Below, one piece after another: positions 45,697 to 51,936 of a DNA stretch of 58,579 bases; positions within the stretch are counted from its first letter, which is position 1; each line of letters begins with the position of its first letter. The notes under the pieces were generated by a model, which worked only from the letters and a program-made list of their open reading frames with translations, did no database searches and had not been told where the DNA came from. Source of the stretch: a virus. A program made the position numbers and the translations under genes. The stretch lies in IMG/VR virus record IMGVR_UViG_3300042197_001846, positions 1 to 58,579 of that record; one strand, 5' to 3'.

Positions 45697-45825
45697 ATAA
45701 AAACCACACCGATATAAATTTTATATCGGTGGCGCCAAAAATTATACCATAATTTTTGCGGCCGTGTCAAGGCCTGCGGCGACCGTTCGTCGGCTGGTAG
45801 CTGCCGCTGGTCGGTCGGATGTGCG
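45697..45825 (-). promoter_or_regulatory. Control cassette 2
   Basis: Minus promoter TTGACA (45765-45770), 18-bp spacer, TATAAT (45741-45746) within a 10-3-10 inverted repeat (736-745 with 749-758). GGCGCC lies at the expected start, then a 12-bp hairpin (45707-45731) and TTTTTA, an immediate terminator. Boxes with GTCGG cores at 45789 and 45810, 21 bp apart; box 1 is again 19 bp from the -35. Confidence 0.75.
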
Positions 45826-45868
45826 GCGGCCCCTAGCCGATGGACGGCGGCGAATTGTGGCACTATCT

Positions 45869-45874
45869 GGCATT
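45869..45874 (+). promoter_or_regulatory. Probable -10 before the exonuclease gene
   Basis: GGTATACTAGG lies about 45 bases before the ATG at 45918. No good -35 at the correct spacing, as at 44691, so an activator may be needed. Confidence 0.4.
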
Positions 45875-45917
45875 TTATGGTATACTAGGGGTTGCTCAAC
45901 TTTTAAGGTTATAAATT

Positions 45918-46610
45918 ATGAAACGACAATACTTCGCTGTTCTAGATACTGAAACGACCATTAACGATACCGTTATGGATTTTGCCATTGTGGTTTGTGA
46001 CCGTCACGGCAAGATTTACAATAGTTGTAGCGTTCTAGTTCGTGAGTTCTATGATCCTGCTACACTGTTCCATGATAAAAATGCTAACGGTTTTTGGTCT
46101 AATGCTAACTTAGAGCGTCGTCGTGCTAATTATCAGAACATGCTAGATTCTGGTACACGTATGCTTGCGTCTGTAACTGCTATAAATAATTGGATCAATA
46201 AATGTATCGGTACTTATGATCCGATCCTTACTGCATACAATCTAGCTTTCGACTCTAGCAAATGCGCTAATTCTGGTATCGTTCTAGATTCTTTCACTAG
46301 CCGCTTTTGCCTTTGGCAAGCCGCTGTTGGCAATATCTGCCGTTCCAAAAAGTATAAGCGTTTTGTGCTCGACAATCATCGTTTCAATAATGCGACCGAT
46401 AAAGGTAATATGACGTTCAAGACTGATGCCGAGACTGTTGCAGGTTTTGTAACTGGTAATCTTATTACTGAGCCGCATACTGCGCTTGAAGATGCTAGAG
46501 ATTTCGAGATTCCAATCCTACAAAAAATTGTACGTTCTAAAGGTTGGCGCGATCGCATCGAACCCTATGACTGGAAAAAGTTTCAGGTAAAGGATCATTA
46601 CAATGTTTGA
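45918..46610 (+). CDS. DEDD-family 3'-5' exonuclease (DnaQ-like)
   Basis: A 230-residue protein. Exo I is VLDTETT (residues 8-14, Asp and Glu), Exo II is TAYNLAFDSSK (about 106-115, Asp), and Exo III is EPHTALEDARD (about 192-202), a DEDDh arrangement with His followed five residues later by Asp. Such enzymes degrade single-stranded DNA or RNA ends. Possible roles are proofreading, host nucleic-acid turnover or RNA maturation. Nothing in the window identifies the substrate. Overlap of eight bases with the next gene shows an operon. Confidence 0.85.
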   Translation: MKRQYFAVLDTETTINDTVMDFAIVVCDRHGKIYNSCSVLVREFYDPATLFHDKNANGFWSNANLERRRANYQNMLDSGTRMLASVTAINNWINKCIGTYDPILTAYNLAFDSSKCANSGIVLDSFTSRFCLWQAAVGNICRSKKYKRFVLDNHRFNNATDKGNMTFKTDAETVAGFVTGNLITEPHTALEDARDFEIPILQKIVRSKGWRDRIEPYDWKKFQVKDHYNV

Positions 46611-46854
46611 AGCATTCGGCGTTCTAGGTTCTATACTGCTTGGGGCTTCGGCCCTGCCCCAAGCTGTCGAATCCTATCGTTCTAAAAATTCAGACGGGCT
46701 TACCTTAGGTTTTATAGCGATGTGGTGGATTGGTATGGTTTCCATGACAATCTATATCGTACCCAAGGGTGATATGATTCTTATAGCAAACTATATTGCC
46801 AATCTATTTCTTGTAACAATTATTGCGAGGTATAAATTATGGCCGATTCGTTGA
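46603..46854 (+). CDS. PQ-loop / SemiSWEET-like membrane protein
   Basis: An 83-residue protein with three hydrophobic helices (about 5-20, 34-52, 58-74). The first ends in the PQ-loop motif ALPQAVESYRSKNSDGLTLGF, with the Pro-Gln pair at 18-19. One three-helix bundle is the SemiSWEET unit, which works as a dimer to move small solutes such as sugars. A transporter of this type is unusual in a phage. It lies between the exonuclease and metalloprotease genes, overlapping both. Confidence 0.8.
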   Translation: MFEAFGVLGSILLGASALPQAVESYRSKNSDGLTLGFIAMWWIGMVSMTIYIVPKGDMILIANYIANLFLVTIIARYKLWPIR

Positions 46855-47228
46855 TAAAAGTTGTAACAGCCGCTGTTACCCTACACTGGACTGCTATGCA
46901 AGAATTATGGCCAGAACTAAAAAGGCATAGCGTTCCAAAAGTTAGAATTAGCAATCGCATGTATCGCACTGCGGGTTTAGCCCATTGCGAGGTGCATGAG
47001 GTAGAATTTGCTAGCAAATTCTTTAACCGTTATAAAGCTGAGATGCTTTGCGTTATTGTACCGCATGAGCTAATCCATGTTGCAGATTATATAATTAACG
47101 GCGAAGACCCTACCGACTTTTGGCATGGGCCTGATTGGCGTCGCATGATGCTAGAATATGGCTTGCCACCAAGTGCAACCCACGAATATTATATAAATAA
47201 AAACGAACCAATTGTGAGGACGTTATAG
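46839..47228 (+). CDS. SprT-like zinc metalloprotease
   Basis: A 129-residue protein. The zinc motif HELIH is at about residues 76-80 (IVPHELIHVADYI), and a downstream His in FWHGPDWRRMM (about 95) may be the third ligand. This is the SprT/Spartan-type core, without the C-terminal zinc ribbon. Spartan proteases cut proteins cross-linked to DNA. In a phage this could clear host proteins from DNA or remove covalent complexes; inferred from family only. It is the last gene before a terminator. Confidence 0.85.
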   Translation: MADSLIKVVTAAVTLHWTAMQELWPELKRHSVPKVRISNRMYRTAGLAHCEVHEVEFASKFFNRYKAEMLCVIVPHELIHVADYIINGEDPTDFWHGPDWRRMMLEYGLPPSATHEYYINKNEPIVRTL

Positions 47229-47233
47229 AAACA

Positions 47234-47260
47234 ATAGCGGCGCAAGCCGCTATATTTTTT
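47234..47260 (+). terminator. Intrinsic terminator after the SprT-like gene
   Basis: AGCGGC-gcaa-GCCGCT followed by ATATTTTTT on the plus strand, six bases after the stop codon. Confidence 0.85.
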
Positions 47261-47265
47261 GCTAT

Positions 47266-47410
47266 ATCGCTCTAAGTTATAGAATTTATAGCGATGGCGC
47301 CAAAATTATGATATAATTATATCATAATTATTGTGCCCGTGTCAACCCCTTGGGGGTGCCGCTGGTCGGATGGTGTCTGCCGTTGGTCGGGTTGGGTTGC
47401 CGCTGATCCA
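47266..47410 (-). promoter_or_regulatory. Control cassette 3 with perfect 26-bp palindrome
   Basis: Minus promoter TTGACA (47340-47345), 18-bp spacer, TATAAT (47316-47321). The -10 is at the centre of a perfect 26-bp palindrome (47304-47329). GGCGCC (47296-47301) and hairpin ATCGCT/AGCGAT (47266-47295) follow. Boxes with GTCGG cores at 47365 and 47386, 21 bp apart; a third degenerate box is at 47400. Cassette 3 precedes the second HTH paralogue. Confidence 0.75.
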
Positions 47411-47430
47411 CCTGATGAATGGTAGGCCAA

Positions 47431-47476
47431 TTGTCGCCGTGACGACAATCTACCAGGCAAACCCGTGTATAATAGA
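47431..47476 (+). promoter_or_regulatory. Operator-like repeat and plus-strand -10 before second HTH gene
   Basis: Inverted repeat TTGTCG-ccgtga-CGACAA (47431-47448), with GGTAG and CTACC outside it. TATAAT lies at about 47470. The short leader after it folds as GTTGCAG/CTGCAAC, ending before AGGAG and the ATG. Confidence 0.55.
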
Positions 47477-47529
47477 TTCTGTTGCAGGGGACATGGGGTC
47501 GAATCTGCAACGGTTCTAGGAGTTATAGC

Positions 47530-47856
47530 ATGGCAGAAAAAGCCGTTAACTATACGCCTGAGCAAACTGCTAAGATTATAGCAGATTATCAGGCAGGGGT
47601 TGCCGTCGAGCAAATCGCTCAGGCAATGGGTAAAACCGTTCGTTCGATTGTAGCGAAACTTTCTCGTGAGAAAGTTTACGTTGCAAAACAGTACGTTACA
47701 AAAACTGGCGAAAAGCCTGTTAAAAAAGATGTAACGGCCGATGCGATCGGTGCGATCCTTCGCTTGTCAGAGAATGATATAGATTCTCTAACTAAGGCAA
47801 ACAAAAGCGCTCTCAAGGCGATTTTCGATGCCTTAGCAAACAGCAAACCGCTGTAA
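47530..47856 (+). CDS. Small HTH DNA-binding protein, paralogue 2
   Basis: 108 residues from the ATG with AGGAG seven bases upstream (a longer frame begins at 47482 but lacks this site). It is closely similar to paralogue 1 throughout: YTPEQTAKIIADYQAG, VEQIAQAMGKTVRSIVAKLS and a C-terminal LTKANKSALKAI. It keeps the same length and basic centre. A recent duplication with retained DNA-binding helix would allow both copies to act on the repeated cassettes; this is inference. Confidence 0.85.
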   Translation: MAEKAVNYTPEQTAKIIADYQAGVAVEQIAQAMGKTVRSIVAKLSREKVYVAKQYVTKTGEKPVKKDVTADAIGAILRLSENDIDSLTKANKSALKAIFDALANSKPL

Positions 47857-47862
47857 AAATCA

Positions 47863-47883
47863 GAGCGGCCTAAAAAGCCGCTC
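47863..47883 (+). terminator. Hairpin after second HTH gene
   Basis: GAGCGGC pairs with GCCGCTC across a seven-base loop; no T-run. Like the hairpin after paralogue 1 it may stabilise or attenuate the transcript. Confidence 0.5.
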
Positions 47884-47909
47884 GTTCTAAACTCTAGAAA
47901 GGAACTGTT

Positions 47910-48224
47910 ATGGAAAAGATGACTAAAAATCAAAAGATTATCCGCAAAGATATATTGGCTTATGTGCGCGAGTGTGGCGGAATTGTTCACAGTCGCCCGC
48001 CCGTAGGCGATGAAAACGGGTTTTGCCTTGTTGCTATGCCTTGTGTGCTCAATCCACGTCATGCTAAATTTTATGACGTTGCATTTAGCTGGTGTGCTGA
48101 TAACGATAAGTTTGATCGCAAGATCGGAGAGTTCTTAGCCCTAGAGCGTTGGGTAAATCGTGAAACTACCAAGATGCCAGGTTATATAATTGATAACATG
48201 CTTGAAATGGATTTGGTAGACTAG
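47910..48224 (+). CDS. Hypothetical protein, 104 residues
   Basis: A soluble, mixed alpha/beta protein (ILAYVRECGGIVHSRPP, FYDVAFSWCADNDKFDRKIGEFLA). AAAGGAA precedes the ATG. It is the last gene of the early plus-strand operon. No motif recognised. Confidence 0.65.
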   Translation: MEKMTKNQKIIRKDILAYVRECGGIVHSRPPVGDENGFCLVAMPCVLNPRHAKFYDVAFSWCADNDKFDRKIGEFLALERWVNRETTKMPGYIIDNMLEMDLVD

Positions 48225-48239
48225 GGTTCTAGAAACTAT

Positions 48240-48268
48240 AACGGCCCCCAAGCGGGCCGTTATTTTTC
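48240..48268 (+). terminator. Intrinsic terminator of the early plus-strand operon
   Basis: AACGGCCC pairs with GGGCCGTT around a six-base loop, then ATTTTTC. It ends plus-strand transcription 15 bases after the last gene. Confidence 0.85.
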
Positions 48269-48298
48269 TGATAACGGTTATAAATTATAGAATTTGCA

Positions 48299-48405
48299 CC
48301 GCTATAATTTTTATAGCGGCCGCGCCATTATACTAGTATAATGGCAGGCGTGTCAAGCGATTTTGCCGCCATTCATCGGCCCCTAACTGCCGCTTGTCGG
48401 GTCGG
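48299..48405 (-). promoter_or_regulatory. Control cassette 4 with perfect 22-bp palindrome
   Basis: Minus promoter TTGACA (48351-48356), 18-bp spacer, TATAAT (48327-48332) in a perfect 22-bp palindrome (48324-48345). GGCGC and hairpin CCGCTATAA/TTATAGCGG (48299-48319) follow. Boxes with TCGG cores at 48375 and 48396, again 21 bp apart. There is no plus gene directly downstream, so its output is the minus transcript only. Confidence 0.75.
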
Positions 48406-48467
48406 TTTTGGGTGTAATTGGGTATAGTTATGGTTATTATATTGTTATAAAAAACATAACAATCTTG

Positions 48468-48550
48468 CGCCAAAATTTTACCACAAAATTTTGGCCGCTG
48501 TCAAGCGATTTTGCCGCCGTTTATCGACCCTAAGCCGCCGCCTGTCGGGT
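48468..48550 (-). promoter_or_regulatory. Control cassette 5
   Basis: Minus promoter TTGACA (48499-48504), 18-bp spacer, TAAAAT (48475-48480) inside a 10-5-10 inverted repeat (470-479 with 485-494). GGCGC at the start. Box cores at 48523 and 48544, 21 bp apart. Box 1 runs into a copy of the dispersed 11-mer. Confidence 0.7.
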
Positions 48551-48660
48551 AGTTTTCATAACGGTATAAAAAGCATAATCGTGCTAAATTCTATAAACCA
48601 TAACGATATAGACCCCATAACGATATAGGTTCTATAAACCAGCACACCCCTAGGTGTGCT
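48551..48660. repeat. Short direct repeats and hairpin in gene-free stretch
   Basis: CATAACGATATAG occurs at 48599 and 48616, and CTATAAACC at 48591 and 48632. AGCACACC-ccta-GGTGTGCT (48641-48660) is an eight-bp hairpin. I see no gene here. Confidence 0.7.
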
Positions 48661-48763
48661 GCGCCAGTGCAAAAACTCAAGTGCAAAACTTTGAGCTGGT
48701 CTGCGCCAACATTATAGTGGAAATCCTTGGGCCAAGTCAAGTAAGTTTTTCTGACCCTAAACC
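48661..48763 (-). repeat. Duplicated promoter unit A
   Basis: Order (plus strand): GCGCCAGTGC, GTGCAAAA, GCGCCAACATTATAGTG, TTGACT -35 (minus, 48735-48740), then CTGACCCTAAACC. The minus promoter TTGACT, 18 bp, TATAAT (48711-48716) has the same GGCGC start box as the cassettes but no palindrome. The dispersed 11-mer lies directly upstream of its A/T tract. Confidence 0.7.
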
Positions 48764-48841
48764 AGAGCAGGTTGCAAGCAGTCCCAAAAAAATTTGCCGC
48801 GGTTTAGGGTCAGGTTGCCACGACCACAAAAAATATTTACT

Positions 48842-48948
48842 TGCGCCAGTGCCTAATCTAGTGCAAAATCAAAATTTCTGTGGTCCTGCGCCAACATTAT
48901 AGTGCAAATCCTTGACACAAGTCAAGAGAATTTTTCTGACCCTAAACC
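48842..48948 (-). repeat. Duplicated promoter unit B
   Basis: A second copy of the unit at 48661-48763 with the same order of elements: minus promoter TTGACT (48920-48925), 18 bp, TATAAT (48896-48901). GACCACA and TGTGGTC flank its start region as an inverted repeat (48829 and 48879). It lies directly after the minus terminator at 48974-48996, so unit B restarts transcription into a region with no minus-strand gene. Confidence 0.7.
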
Positions 48949-48973
48949 GTAATAACCCACGGTCACGGGCAAT

Positions 48974-48996
48974 AAAAAACCCTGCACAGGGCAGGG
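48974..48996 (-). terminator. Intrinsic terminator after third HTH gene
   Basis: CCCTGC-cctgt-GCAGGG followed by T6 on the minus strand. Confidence 0.9.
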
Positions 48997-49010
48997 CTAT
49001 TTGTGTAGGA

Positions 49011-49331
49011 TTAAATCGATTTATCCAGTTTAGGGTCAAGTAATCGCCTGTTAAGTAAGATTAACACCGATTTATTCACCTTTTCTAGGCTTTCTAACTG
49101 ATCGCTGGGAACCCCCAATGTTTGGGCAAGTTGTTCGATATACTCCCACTTCTTTACCGGCACCTCGCCACGTTTGTTGAGGTACGTCTTTTTTTGGTAG
49201 ACACCCAAACTGGAGAGCTTGGCAATTATGCTACGGTCAGGGACGCCAAGAGTATTAGCAATCTCCAACGTAGTTGCTCCGCCTTTATATTGTTCAACAA
49301 TCTTATCTGTAATTTCTTTGGTATATTTCAT
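49011..49331 (-). CDS. Small HTH DNA-binding protein, paralogue 3
   Basis: A 106-residue protein with the same plan as the two plus-strand copies but more distant: YTKEITDKIVEQYKGG, TTLEIANTLGVPDRSIIAKLSSLGVY, a basic linker (KTYLNKRGEVPVKK) and LESLEKVNKSVLILL. The C-terminal DPKL codons are a copy of the dispersed 11-mer. It is the last gene of the minus-strand early operon. The three copies suggest a small regulator family; DNA targets are unknown. Confidence 0.85.
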   Translation of the reverse strand: MKYTKEITDKIVEQYKGGATTLEIANTLGVPDRSIIAKLSSLGVYQKKTYLNKRGEVPVKKWEYIEQLAQTLGVPSDQLESLEKVNKSVLILLNRRLLDPKLDKSI

Positions 49332-49345
49332 GGTAGTTTTTGACC

Positions 49346-50116
49346 CTAAACTGCAGCAATTTTACCAGTATTAATCTGCCAAGGCAGCAGCTCACTAATT
49401 GGTGTTTTAGCTGGTTCAACTTTTTGTCCATTAAACAATTCGCTGTCTACTAGTGGTGGTGGCATACTATCCCAGTTGTGGGGGTCTAGGATCATAGTCG
49501 ATCTGCGGTTTTTAGGATGTGCTAGCCAAATTTGACACATCATGCTCTGTAATAAGATAGTCTGGTCACCTAATTGTGTGTCCCCCACCCCATACAATTT
49601 CCAAGTACTTTCAGCTGGCCTGGTTGTACCAGCTTTGGGTCCGCTGCGATAGGCTAAACCTTGCTGTCTAATAGCTAGCAATTCTTCGTTAGTAATGTTA
49701 GGTATGTTTTGTGTTAAACTTTCATAGAGCAGTGGTTCTAGGATCCATTTAAGCTCGTGATGATCCTGCCAGTGGCTGTAGGGCTGGTTGTAGCTTTGGC
49801 GTAGTCCTAGTAAGACTAGTGGGGTAAGTTGTCCGTACTCAGGCTGTTGTGTTTGATTTTTTATTAGCAGGCTGCGGCGAACTCTGGTTAATCTGTAGAG
49901 TGTTTTGTCTAGGTCACTACTAGTATTCTTTTGCACAGTTTCTAGTGGATTGTTATAGAGTCGCCAACGACCAAAGTGTGCTACTAGTTGTGGTAGCAGC
50001 CAACTACTGTAGTTTTGCAGTGGACTATTTTCCAGGTGTTCTAAAAATTGATCGTTGCTGTAGTTAGCCCAAGTTTCTAGGCCTAGTGTGTAAATGTCTT
50101 GTTTCTTGATGTACAT
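49346..50116 (-). CDS. Hypothetical protein, 256 residues
   Basis: I do not recognise this protein. It is soluble and rich in Leu, Gln, Trp and Pro. The N-terminal half looks helical (LEHLENSPLQNYSSWLLPQLVAHFGRWR, LYRLTRVRRSLLIKNQ); the C-terminal half has IWLAHPKNRRSTMILDPHNWDSMPPPLVD. No catalytic motif is clear. It lies behind a structured leader and the promoter at 50.38 kb. Its stop codon is part of a dispersed 11-mer. Confidence 0.75.
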   Translation of the reverse strand: MYIKKQDIYTLGLETWANYSNDQFLEHLENSPLQNYSSWLLPQLVAHFGRWRLYNNPLETVQKNTSSDLDKTLYRLTRVRRSLLIKNQTQQPEYGQLTPLVLLGLRQSYNQPYSHWQDHHELKWILEPLLYESLTQNIPNITNEELLAIRQQGLAYRSGPKAGTTRPAESTWKLYGVGDTQLGDQTILLQSMMCQIWLAHPKNRRSTMILDPHNWDSMPPPLVDSELFNGQKVEPAKTPISELLPWQINTGKIAAV

Positions 50117-50239
50117 ATGTTGTAGTCGGGTTAAACCCTAGTTAGGGCTGGTTATGGGGTGGACAATTAATTAAATTAGTTTCGATTTTTAGTTTTTTAA
50201 AATTTTTTAACCGGATTTTTACTACTTAAACTCTTGTGT

Positions 50240-50350
50240 TGTTGACTTGACCCTAAGCTGCGTCATTCTCACTCAACTTGTAGCTACCGTCTGGCGGGAC
50301 CCCAACCCCCCCGACTGCTACAAGTTGATCCTTGCTTTAGTCAGTCAACA
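50240..50350 (-). ncRNA. Structured leader RNA upstream of the 256-residue gene
   Basis: An 11-bp perfect stem (50274-50284 with 50317-50327) encloses a G/C-rich loop with G7 and GGGGTCCCGCC on the minus strand. An outer stem of eight bp (50240-50247 with 50343-50350) closes the domain. It begins about 25 bases after the predicted start from the promoter at 50.38 kb. The remaining 120 bases to the ATG are A/T-rich. It could be a riboswitch-like leader or a processed small RNA. Confidence 0.6.
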
Positions 50351-50380
50351 CACATACATTAATTTTTATAATTATATATG

Positions 50381-50410
50381 ATTATAACATGCGTCTGGTA
50401 GTGATTTCAA
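50381..50410 (-). promoter_or_regulatory. Sigma70-type promoter for leader RNA and 256-residue gene
   Basis: CTTGAAA, 18-bp spacer, TATAAT on the minus strand, with AAAAAATTCA upstream. A dispersed 11-mer is 29 bases further upstream (50439). Confidence 0.8.
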
Positions 50411-50513
50411 GTGAATTTTTTCTGTGGAGGTTTGCTATGGTTTAGGGTCAGAGGTGTTAGAAAAACAAGGAAAAACTTTTTTAGAAGGGGTAGTCTGTTT
50501 TTCTAGCGGGTTT

Positions 50514-50720
50514 TTAAAGATAGCGGTTAGTTTCTATGGTGTAGACTAAGAGTTGTGCAAATTCTGGTGTGCTCAATTCACTCTTGTAAAGTCTTAGTCC
50601 CCACTGTGTAAGGGCGGCTGCAATGGCTAGGGTGTCGTCTTGGTAGTGTATGCGTAGCTTGTCGATAAACTCACTTACGTCATCGTTTAATTCTTTTAGC
50701 TGCTTGTCGGTTAATTCCAT
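50514..50720 (-). CDS. Hypothetical helical protein, 68 residues
   Basis: An acidic, all-helical protein (ELTDKQLKELNDDVSEFIDKL) with AGGA before the ATG. It follows the terminator of RNA 1 with no promoter of its own, so it probably depends on read-through. Function unknown. Confidence 0.6.
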   Translation of the reverse strand: MELTDKQLKELNDDVSEFIDKLRIHYQDDTLAIAAALTQWGLRLYKSELSTPEFAQLLVYTIETNRYL

Positions 50721-50732
50721 GTTTTTCCTAGT

Positions 50733-50762
50733 AAAACAAAAGCCCGCACAAGGCGGGCTTTT
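50733..50762 (-). terminator. Intrinsic terminator of large RNA 1
   Basis: AAAAGCCCGC pairs with GCGGGCTTTT around five bases, then TTTTGTTTT on the minus strand. Confidence 0.9.
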
Positions 50763-51700
50763 GAACTGTACATGTTTTTAGTTTAATGGCGGTGGATTGC
50801 TTTTATGTAGCGCTACTACGACCACCATACATCTTTGTCTACACTCTAGCTAGTTGCGAATTAGCGTAAGTCGGTGTAGGCGATGCCACGAACATCGGCT
50901 GTTCTTAGTTGCTGTTCGGTCTTGGGTTCCAGCCAAGATATGGGCAACTAGCGCGGGTAGGGTTTTCACCTACATTCCCCACTTAAGGGATGTTTGCTTA
51001 CAAAACCGCGACTAACCCAGGCTCTGGGGTCAGGCCTTGCCATTTATTGTTGGCGCACTGCCCTGTTAGGGCATAATCAGTATTTTATACTAGCTGCGGT
51101 ATTATCTGACTATACATAATACGCTAGACCCTAAACCGGATCGGTTGCCAGGCTAGAGGGCTTATTTCTAGCACACCTTTGCTCTGAGCACGTTTGAGCT
51201 ACTGGCATATTTGTTAACGACTGTCTACCCCACAGCTCCAGTTAACTACGGCTTGTGGCATGTAACCCTGAGTTCATTATCCAACTGGGTTGGCAAGAGG
51301 AATAGCTCAAGGACTGTAGTGGGTGGCCGCCATGCACTGTGGCAGAATCGGCTCCACTGGTTTCTAACTCTCGTGTTAGATAACGCATAACTACGTATAT
51401 GCTACGGTAACAGGTCTTTTGGTTAACCCCTATAACTGTTAACAAACTAGGGGGCTGGTTCCTTTAGGGTGGTTAGCAGCTTCCACCATAATGTATATCC
51501 GTTCCGCAGCAGGTCAGCTACGCAAGCTCGTTGGCCGCAGATTTCAACACATTTGTATAACCACCAAAAGGCATGGGGTCAAATCAGCAGTTATACAAAT
51601 AGGTTGAGGTGGGTCTGTGTTAAGGGTAAATTCAACACAGATTAAGAACTTATCCAACAGATTAGTGTTGGCCCTGGTTCGCCCTAAACTGTCACTCAAT
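50738..51700 (-). ncRNA. Candidate large structured non-coding RNA 1, about 960 nt
   Basis: This interval runs from the predicted start of the 51.71 kb promoter to a strong terminator. Its only listed ORF (51242-51445) has no ribosome site or protein-like composition. Perfect local stems include 51551-51561 with 51590-51600 (11 bp), TCTAAC/GTTAGA, GCTAGA/TCTAGC, CTTGG/CCAAG, GCCCT/AGGGC, CCCAG/CTGGG and GTAGG/CCTAC with a UGAAAAC loop (50957-50973). Two dispersed 11-mers lie inside. Size, ornate structure and phage context recall GOLLD and ROOL RNAs, which form cage-like oligomers, but I could not match a consensus. Confidence 0.75.
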
Positions 51701-51706
51701 AATAAT

Positions 51707-51735
51707 ATTATACACTACGGGGACTCTTGTTTCAA
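51707..51735 (-). promoter_or_regulatory. Promoter of large RNA 1
   Basis: TTGAAA, 17-bp spacer, TATAAT, with an AAAAATATTC tract upstream. The -35 and spacer are also the last codons and stop of the 64-residue gene, so the promoter is embedded in a gene end. Confidence 0.9.
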
Positions 51736-51909
51736 GTGAATATTTTTAATTGCCCCTAGGTCTAGCAGTGTTTCGATTACAGTTTGTGGTAGCCCGCTAA
51801 TTGGGCCCACATAGTCTGGCAGTCCATAGCCCTGCCAATATTTACAGTTACTGCCAGTTAATTCTACCAAACCCTTGCCAACTTCAACTTCTAGCGTCAT
51901 CATTGACAT
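51715..51909 (-). CDS. Hypothetical protein, 64 residues
   Basis: A longer frame to 51945 starts inside the -10 of the upstream promoter, so the ATG at 51909, eight bases after GGAGG, is preferred. The protein is small and soluble (MTLEVEVGKGLVELTGSN). Its C-terminal HLKQESP codons double as the RNA 1 promoter. Function unknown. Confidence 0.65.
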   Translation of the reverse strand: MSMMTLEVEVGKGLVELTGSNCKYWQGYGLPDYVGPISGLPQTVIETLLDLGAIKNIHLKQESP

Positions 51910-51936
51910 GTGTTGTTCCTCCAGATCAATAATAAT

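Noticed and set aside
45764-45952. 62-residue plus-strand ORF in cassette 2
   Set aside because: It translates the GTCGG boxes and overlaps the exonuclease start; it is explained by cassette DNA.
48654-48902. 82-residue plus-strand ORF
   Set aside because: It crosses the duplicated promoter units; its repeats are explained by DNA duplication and there is no ribosome site.
50301-50314. G-quadruplex in the 50.3 kb leader
   Set aside because: Only about three G-tracts are close together (G7 and G4), so a four-tract quadruplex is not clearly possible.
51242-51445. 67-residue minus-strand ORF inside RNA 1
   Set aside because: No ribosome site, a shuffled-looking composition and overlap with several perfect RNA hairpins.
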